Shown: positions 7,158 to 11,458 of the stretch, in pieces
Layout: every line of letters starts with the position of its first letter
Position numbering within the stretch: position 1 is the first letter of the stretch
Assembly (NCBI GenBank): GCA_963540225.1
Contig: CAUTNH010000028.1
Coordinates: 1 to 11,458 of the forward strand
Origin: CAUTNH01 sp963540225
GTDB taxonomy: Bacteria > Bacillota_I > Bacilli_A > Acholeplasmatales > Acholeplasmataceae
DNA length: 11,458 nucleotides
Direction: 5' to 3'
Made by a program: the position numbers and the translations under genes
Notes under the pieces: model-generated
The model's database searches: none
What the model was told of the DNA's origin: nothing
Seen by the model: only the letters and a program-made list of their open reading frames with translations

Positions 7158-8764
7158 CTTTCACCAACTAATATATTACACTCACAACCAATAGCCTTAT
7201 TTTTTCCTATTTTTCCAAGTTTTTCAGCTGTCGTAGCCTTTAATGAGATCTGCTCAGTCTGTAAGTATTTTTTTAAAAAATCTAATATTTTAGAAAAGTA
7301 ATCGTTTAACTTATAAACATCATAATATAATAATAAGTCAATATTTATTATACTATAATTACCATCATTTAATATCTTTTTACCATAATCTAAAAATCTA
7401 AGAGATAATACATTTTTATATTTTTCATCATTTGGTGGAAAATAATAACCTAAATCTCTTTTTGAAAGAGCGCCAAAAATCGCCTCAGTTATTGCATGAA
7501 TTATGCAATCCCCATCTGAGTTTGCAACTAAACCGTAGTTATTCCTTATAAAAATACCGCCAAGGTATAATGGTCTTTTTTTACTAATTTTATGTATATC
7601 AAAGCTATGACCAGCTAATGTTTTTTTATAAATATTTTTCTTAAAATCTATTAAATCTTCTTCGTATGTTAGTTTATAATTGTTACTTTCATGATATACT
7701 CTACCAATTTCTAAATTATTAAAATTAGATTTAAAAAAAGAAATATCGTCTTTAAAATTATCATCTGTAAAATTATTGCCTAGTTTATCAAATAGCTCTT
7801 TTTTTATAACCTGTGGTGTTTCACAAATAACTAAATCATTAACTAAGTTATTATCTTTATCCCTTATAGTATTTACTGGCATTTTACAAAGATAAAAAAT
7901 ATCTTTTTCGTTTTTTTCATACTCTTCTAAAAGAGTAATTGCTTCATTTTTTAAATATGGTCTTGCTCCATCGTGGATATAGATATATTTACCATTTAGA
8001 TATTTTTTTGCTTTAAGCATACTTTTATATCTCATATTATCCCCTATAAGATATACTACATCAGGTCTTTTAACAACATCAAAAAATTTTTCACTAGGAA
8101 CTATTACAATTTTTTTATATTTTTCATCAAACTTATCTAGACTATATTCAAATATATGTTTATTATTTACTTTTTCAATACACTTATAAATTTTTCCGGC
8201 CCTATTGCCAGAGCCTGCCGAAAGTAAAATTAGTGCGTTTTTATAAGTATTAGGAGTAATTATATAATCAAGTTTTATATCACTACTATCTGGTGTAAAA
8301 TCTGAAAAAGAGCCATTATAAGCAATCCCTATTTTCTTTTTTATATTATTTTTTAAAAAATATCTATCGTAGTATCCCTTGCCATAACCAATACGAAAGT
8401 TTTCATAATTTGCCAAAATTAATGGACAAAAAATAATATCAGGAACCACTTCAGAACAATCTATTGTCTCTTTTGTATTAAACTTGGAGCAAACAAGTTT
8501 ATCACCAATTTCATACTTTGTAAAAATCATTTCATTTTCACAAATTTTAGGTATGCAAAAATTTTTTTCAGGATATAATTTTACAAGTTCTGTAATATCA
8601 ATCTCCCCTAAAATAGGAAAATATATTCCAACAGTCTTACTTTTTTTAAAATTTATATCATGAGAAATTTTTTTAATTATTTTATCTGATTGATTTTTTA
8701 TATATGAACTATCATAATTCTTTCTATATTTAAGATAGTCTTTTCGCAATTCTTCTTTTGTCAT
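7151..8764 (-). CDS. ispDF: Three-domain fusion: 5-formyltetrahydrofolate cyclo-ligase + IspD + IspF
   Basis: One 537-aa reading frame holds three enzyme domains. Residues 1-175 are 5-formyl-THF cyclo-ligase (ATP-dependent 5-formyl-THF to 5,10-methenyl-THF): YFPILGEID at 48-56 and GYGKGYYDRY at 126-135. Residues 176-380 are IspD (MEP plus CTP to CDP-ME): nucleotide loop SAGSGNRAGKIYK at 182-194, RYKSM at 245-249, HDGARP at 264-269, ETPQ at 315-318, TDD at 333-335 and NYKLTYEEDL at 362-371. Residues 382-537 are IspF (CDP-ME 2-phosphate to MEcPP): zinc ligands D389, H391 and H423, D419 in SDGD, and KATTAEKLG at 509-517. IspD-IspF fusions are known; a cyclo-ligase in front is unusual. Two conserved positions differ: IspF HSDGD is NSDGD (N415), and IspD DTI is NTI (N298). 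The IspD part is about 30 residues shorter than E. coli IspD. The gene starts 1 nt after the upstream stop, with no clear ribosome site. Confidence 0.93.
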   Translation of the reverse strand: MTKEELRKDYLKYRKNYDSSYIKNQSDKIIKKISHDINFKKSKTVGIYFPILGEIDITELVKLYPEKNFCIPKICENEMIFTKYEIGDKLVCSKFNTKETIDCSEVVPDIIFCPLILANYENFRIGYGKGYYDRYFLKNNIKKKIGIAYNGSFSDFTPDSSDIKLDYIITPNTYKNALILLSAGSGNRAGKIYKCIEKVNNKHIFEYSLDKFDEKYKKIVIVPSEKFFDVVKRPDVVYLIGDNMRYKSMLKAKKYLNGKYIYIHDGARPYLKNEAITLLEEYEKNEKDIFYLCKMPVNTIRDKDNNLVNDLVICETPQVIKKELFDKLGNNFTDDNFKDDISFFKSNFNNLEIGRVYHESNNYKLTYEEDLIDFKKNIYKKTLAGHSFDIHKISKKRPLYLGGIFIRNNYGLVANSDGDCIIHAITEAIFGALSKRDLGYYFPPNDEKYKNVLSLRFLDYGKKILNDGNYSIINIDLLLYYDVYKLNDYFSKILDFLKKYLQTEQISLKATTAEKLGKIGKNKAIGCECNILVGERC

Positions 8765-8765
8765 A

Positions 8766-10355
8766 TTATTTTATATCACTATAATAACAAATGTGCGCTT
8801 TATATCTTGGATTAAGTGAAAATTTTAAAGCAGTATGTGCCATTTTAGCAAGTTCTTCGGCATTATTTGAATCTATTTTAGAAACTGCTATCCCACAATA
8901 AACATCTGCTTCAACTTGAACAGCACCATAATTTGCAACAAGATTAAGATAACTTTCAGATCGCAATAGACCATCTTTTAAAATGCCCATCTTTTTAGAA
9001 TCAGTTAATATAAGTCCAAATCTTGTTCCTGATAATCTAAAAAGTTCACTATCTCCTGTTATAAATGCATCGTTTATTTTTTTAACATACTGGGCAAGGA
9101 TCATATTTCCAACAGATCTTTTATGCATCTCATTTATTTCTTTTATATTTTTAATTTTTATATATACAAGATGAAAATATACTTGTTCATTTATTAGTTT
9201 ATCAAGCTTTATTAGCATTTCATTTTCATCTTTTAAATTATCTAATTCATTTATATTACTTTGTATTATATGCTTTTGATTTATTGGAGAAATTGACGAG
9301 GTAATCATAATATTATCTTTTGTAAATATTTTTTTACCAACTTCTTGATACCATAAATAAGTTCCATTTGAAAATAGGCGATATTTAACTTTAAATGTAG
9401 GATTTTCTGGTGTGAGAGTATTTAAAACTTTATTATAGTAGTTTAGATCATCAGAGTTCATTAACTTATAAAAGTTATTCACAGATACTAAATTATCACT
9501 AAAATTTAATTTATTTTTTAAATTATCATTGAGCCAGATTGTTTTATCATTTAAATCAAAAAATGCAAGGCCTTCTTTACAAACTTCTAAAACAGAAATA
9601 AACTTCTCATTTAAAATATTAAAATCATTTGATATTGATTCATATTTTTTCTCAATATTTAACATATCAAACCCTGTTTTTATCTGACCAATTATAATTC
9701 TTCCAAGATATCTTCTTCCATGAAAAATAGGCTGATCAGATAATCTAAAAAATACTTCATTGCCAAATGAATTATAATAGCCTATCTCAAAAGTATTTAT
9801 ATCTCCTTTTGCAGAATGACTTTTATAATTTATATAATCATCATAAAATTTTTTATTCTCACAGGCTACTTGATTAAGCGATGTTATTCTTATTTTTTGA
9901 AATAAAAAATTGAACAATCTTTTTCCAAGAACATCACTTGGATCTTTTACACCTAGCTCAGATAGTAAGTTGTCGCTTATTTTTTTTACTTTATCATTTT
10001 TATTTAAAATGATATATGAGTTCCAAGGACTATTTGATATAGATTTTACGAATAAATTATTTCTAAGAATAAAAAACGCAAGATATGAAATATAAAAAAT
10101 TATAAAATATAATATAAATACTATCGAAACACTTTGGAAAAATAGATAAAATATTTTTCCTATTTCACTTTTTATAATAATTTTATAAATTGAAAAAAAT
10201 ACCGATATAGTTGTAAGATTTATACAAGATAAAATAAGGTTTGTTAGATTTTTATTGTTTTTATAATTTACATACAAATAAATTGATAAAACAAAAACTA
10301 CAAACCCTAGGATAAGTAAATATATTGGATATATTAAAAAATCAATTATACTCAT
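8766..10355 (-). CDS. Membrane signalling protein: TM-PAS-PAS-degenerate GGDEF (529 aa)
   Basis: An integral-membrane sensor-like protein. Three hydrophobic segments (about 8-30, 38-61, 67-97) are followed by a cytoplasmic part. A first PAS-like domain lies at 108-225 and a short helical linker at 228-250. A second PAS domain lies at 252-355, with the PAC-type RLFSNGTYLWYQE stretch at 326-338. A GGDEF-fold domain follows at about 378-525. The signature position reads RLSGTRFGLIL (440-450), so GGDEF has become SGTRF: both acidic catalytic residues are lost and diguanylate cyclase activity is not expected. No EAL, HD-GYP or DHH-DHHA1 phosphodiesterase domain follows. The TM-PAS-degenerate GGDEF layout resembles the front of GdpP, the c-di-AMP phosphodiesterase, which is suggestive next to cdaA. 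The start overlaps the 63-aa gene stop (ATGA). Ligand and output are unknown. Confidence 0.92.
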   Translation of the reverse strand: MSIIDFLIYPIYLLILGFVVFVLSIYLYVNYKNNKNLTNLILSCINLTTISVFFSIYKIIIKSEIGKIFYLFFQSVSIVFILYFIIFYISYLAFFILRNNLFVKSISNSPWNSYIILNKNDKVKKISDNLLSELGVKDPSDVLGKRLFNFLFQKIRITSLNQVACENKKFYDDYINYKSHSAKGDINTFEIGYYNSFGNEVFFRLSDQPIFHGRRYLGRIIIGQIKTGFDMLNIEKKYESISNDFNILNEKFISVLEVCKEGLAFFDLNDKTIWLNDNLKNKLNFSDNLVSVNNFYKLMNSDDLNYYNKVLNTLTPENPTFKVKYRLFSNGTYLWYQEVGKKIFTKDNIMITSSISPINQKHIIQSNINELDNLKDENEMLIKLDKLINEQVYFHLVYIKIKNIKEINEMHKRSVGNMILAQYVKKINDAFITGDSELFRLSGTRFGLILTDSKKMGILKDGLLRSESYLNLVANYGAVQVEADVYCGIAVSKIDSNNAEELAKMAHTALKFSLNPRYKAHICYYSDIK

Positions 10356-10543
10356 TTTTTAACAAGACCTGGTAAAACTAAATATATAAAAAATATTAAA
10401 GCTGATAATATTAAACCAAATAATAGTTTTAATATTTTATGCTTGTTTACAAATCTTATAAACTTTTCGTTTCCTAAAAAAAGCACAAGTGCAGTAAATG
10501 GTTTAATAAAAATATATGAAACTACATTTAAAAATTTTTTCAT
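10352..10543 (-). CDS. Small membrane protein (63 aa), unknown function
   Basis: Not recognised. The protein has two hydrophobic stretches (about 5-24 and 39-60) separated by a basic loop (KFIRFVNKHKILK at 27-39) and ends in LPGLVKK. The second stretch is a clear membrane helix; the first may be a helix or a membrane-surface segment. It is probably real: it has the best ribosome site in the window (AGGAGG, 4 nt before the ATG), follows cdaA by 8 nt, and its TGA stop overlaps the next ATG. Its position between a c-di-AMP synthase and a PAS/GGDEF membrane protein suggests an accessory role for one of them. In other Firmicutes a larger membrane regulator, CdaR, follows cdaA; this peptide has no visible similarity to it. 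Confidence 0.85.
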   Translation of the reverse strand: MKKFLNVVSYIFIKPFTALVLFLGNEKFIRFVNKHKILKLLFGLILSALIFFIYLVLPGLVKK

Positions 10544-10547
10544 AAAT

Positions 10548-10553
10548 CCTCCT
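10548..10553 (-). promoter_or_regulatory. Strong ribosome binding site of the 63-aa gene
   Basis: A perfect AGGAGG lies 4 nt before the ATG and shares two bases with the cdaA stop codon (TAG). It supports this short gene being translated. Confidence 0.85.
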
Positions 10554-11358
10554 AATTTGCAAAAGATGATAAATAATTAAGCAATGAGTTTCTATCAGGC
10601 ATTGGAAGTAAAACAGAGCCATAAGTAATTGAGACATCCCCTGTTTCCTCTGATGCAATAATAGTTAGGGCATCACTTATCTCACTTATACCAATTGCGG
10701 CACGATGACGAGAACCGGTTGATTTTTCATATGCGCCATTTTTAGTTAAGTTGAAATATGCACCTGCACAAATAATTTTATCATTTTTTATAATTACAGC
10801 ACCATCATGAAGTGGAGTATTAGGAATAAAAATATTTGTTAAAAGTTCTTTTGAAATATCTGCATTAAGAATAATTGCTCTTTCTGAAAACTGTTCTAAT
10901 GATGTGTATTTTTCAATTGTAATTAGTGCTCCAATTTTTTTAGCAGACATTTCAAATATTGCTTCAACTATTATCTCTTTTGTCTTAGAACTTGTTATTT
11001 CAATTTTATTTTTATTGTGTGAAAATATAATCTGCATAGTAGATTCAAAGTTTTTTAATATATCTTTTTTTATCATTTGAAAAATTATAATTGGTGAGAT
11101 AACATATGCTGATATAAATAATAAATATTTTAAAATTTGTGCTGATAGGTTATCTTTATCAAATCTTGCAAAGGCAAAAAATACTCCAAAACCAAGAAAA
11201 ATCAAAACACCTACAAAAATCATACCAAATGTTTTTTTATTTATAAATGCCACTCTTATTAAAAACATAGAAACTAAAAATATCAAAATAGAAACAACAA
11301 CTATTTGCCATATTTCAAGATTTGCTAGGCTTGCTATTTTAGTAAATAAATTATTCAT
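10552..11358 (-). CDS. cdaA: Diadenylate cyclase CdaA (c-di-AMP synthase)
   Basis: Membrane-bound enzyme that condenses two ATP into c-di-AMP, which controls potassium and osmolyte transport in Firmicutes and Mollicutes. Three hydrophobic segments lie at about 15-37, 43-64 and 71-95, then a short linker and the DAC (DisA_N) domain at about 105-265. Catalytic motifs are intact: LHDGA at 183-187 and GSRHRAA at 215-221, followed by SEETG at 236-240. At 268 aa it is close to B. subtilis CdaA (273). AAGGAG lies 10 nt before the ATG, a slightly long spacing. Usually cdaA is followed by cdaR (YbbR domains) and glmM; neither is here. As the first gene after a possible promoter, it appears to lead the long operon. 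Confidence 0.97.
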   Translation of the reverse strand: MNNLFTKIASLANLEIWQIVVVSILIFLVSMFLIRVAFINKKTFGMIFVGVLIFLGFGVFFAFARFDKDNLSAQILKYLLFISAYVISPIIIFQMIKKDILKNFESTMQIIFSHNKNKIEITSSKTKEIIVEAIFEMSAKKIGALITIEKYTSLEQFSERAIILNADISKELLTNIFIPNTPLHDGAVIIKNDKIICAGAYFNLTKNGAYEKSTGSRHRAAIGISEISDALTIIASEETGDVSITYGSVLLPMPDRNSLLNYLSSFAN

Positions 11359-11368
11359 ATGATATTTG

Positions 11369-11374
11369 CTCCTT
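11369..11374 (-). promoter_or_regulatory. Ribosome binding site of cdaA
   Basis: AAGGAG, complementary to the usual 16S 3' end, lies 10 nt upstream of the cdaA ATG. Confidence 0.65.
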
Positions 11375-11390
11375 TTTTATTTATACTTAA

Positions 11391-11396
11391 ATTATA
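11391..11396 (-). promoter_or_regulatory. Candidate -10 box for the cdaA-led operon
   Basis: TATAAT on the minus strand, 33 nt before the cdaA start, would give a 5' leader of about 25 nt. The only -35-like hexamer nearby is TTAAAC at a 14-nt spacing, which is too short, so support comes mainly from the perfect -10 and its position. The remaining bases to 11458 hold no gene that I can support. Confidence 0.35.
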
Positions 11397-11458
11397 CTAC
11401 AAAAGGGCTTGTTTAATTTTTTTATAATGCTTTTAATTATAATAATTATTCATAAAGC

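Noticed and set aside
8766..10355. Full GdpP-type c-di-AMP phosphodiesterase
   Set aside because: The membrane-PAS-degenerate GGDEF part is present, but the protein ends right after it. No DHH or DHHA1 motifs follow, in this frame or in the next gene, which is the folate/IspDF fusion.
1..11458. tRNA genes, CRISPR arrays, insertion sequences, prophage or attachment sites
   Set aside because: None seen. There are no regularly spaced repeats, no transposase-like frames, and the only non-coding stretch is the 246-nt spacer before 16S, which has no tRNA-like fold.

Overview
The window looks like a chromosomal segment of a low-GC, AT-rich bacterium related to Mollicutes/Bacilli, perhaps an uncultured gut lineage of the RF39 type. 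The 16S fragment reads like that group (for example, the stretch around E. coli positions 370-400 and the short V1 loop), but I could run no alignment, so the placement is an inference. Coding sequences use TGG for tryptophan and contain no in-frame TGA, so the standard bacterial code applies, not the Mycoplasma/Spiroplasma code.

Everything is transcribed on the minus strand, right to left. A possible -10 box near 11391-11396 precedes cdaA. Thirteen genes then follow with no real gaps (8 nt, 1 nt, or overlaps of 1 to 23 nt): cdaA (c-di-AMP synthase), a 63-aa membrane peptide, a membrane PAS-PAS-degenerate GGDEF protein, a three-domain fusion of 5-formyltetrahydrofolate cyclo-ligase with IspD and IspF, yutD, a NifU-type Fe-S scaffold, a DegV fatty-acid-binding protein, tsaE, tsaB, rimI, tsaD, a 627-aa anchored extracytoplasmic protein with an internal duplication, and a 160-aa protein with a HEPN-like RX4HXY motif.

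After a 246-nt AT-rich spacer (720-965) comes the 5' part of a 16S rRNA gene, running off the left edge at about E. coli position 712. The spacer holds a TATAAT box abutted by a perfect 17-nt inverted repeat, a second weak promoter candidate and two other inverted repeats, but no convincing terminator. The protein operon may therefore read into the rRNA operon.

Functionally the run combines second-messenger signalling (CdaA and perhaps its two membrane neighbours), isoprenoid precursor synthesis by the MEP pathway, folate salvage, Fe-S assembly, lipid handling (DegV), and the t6A tRNA modification set TsaE-TsaB-TsaD with RimI. TsaC, the other t6A enzyme, is not here. The most unusual items are the triple-domain fusion, the uncoupling of cdaA from cdaR/glmM in favour of a PAS/dead-GGDEF protein, and the orphan HEPN-like gene directly before the rRNA gene.
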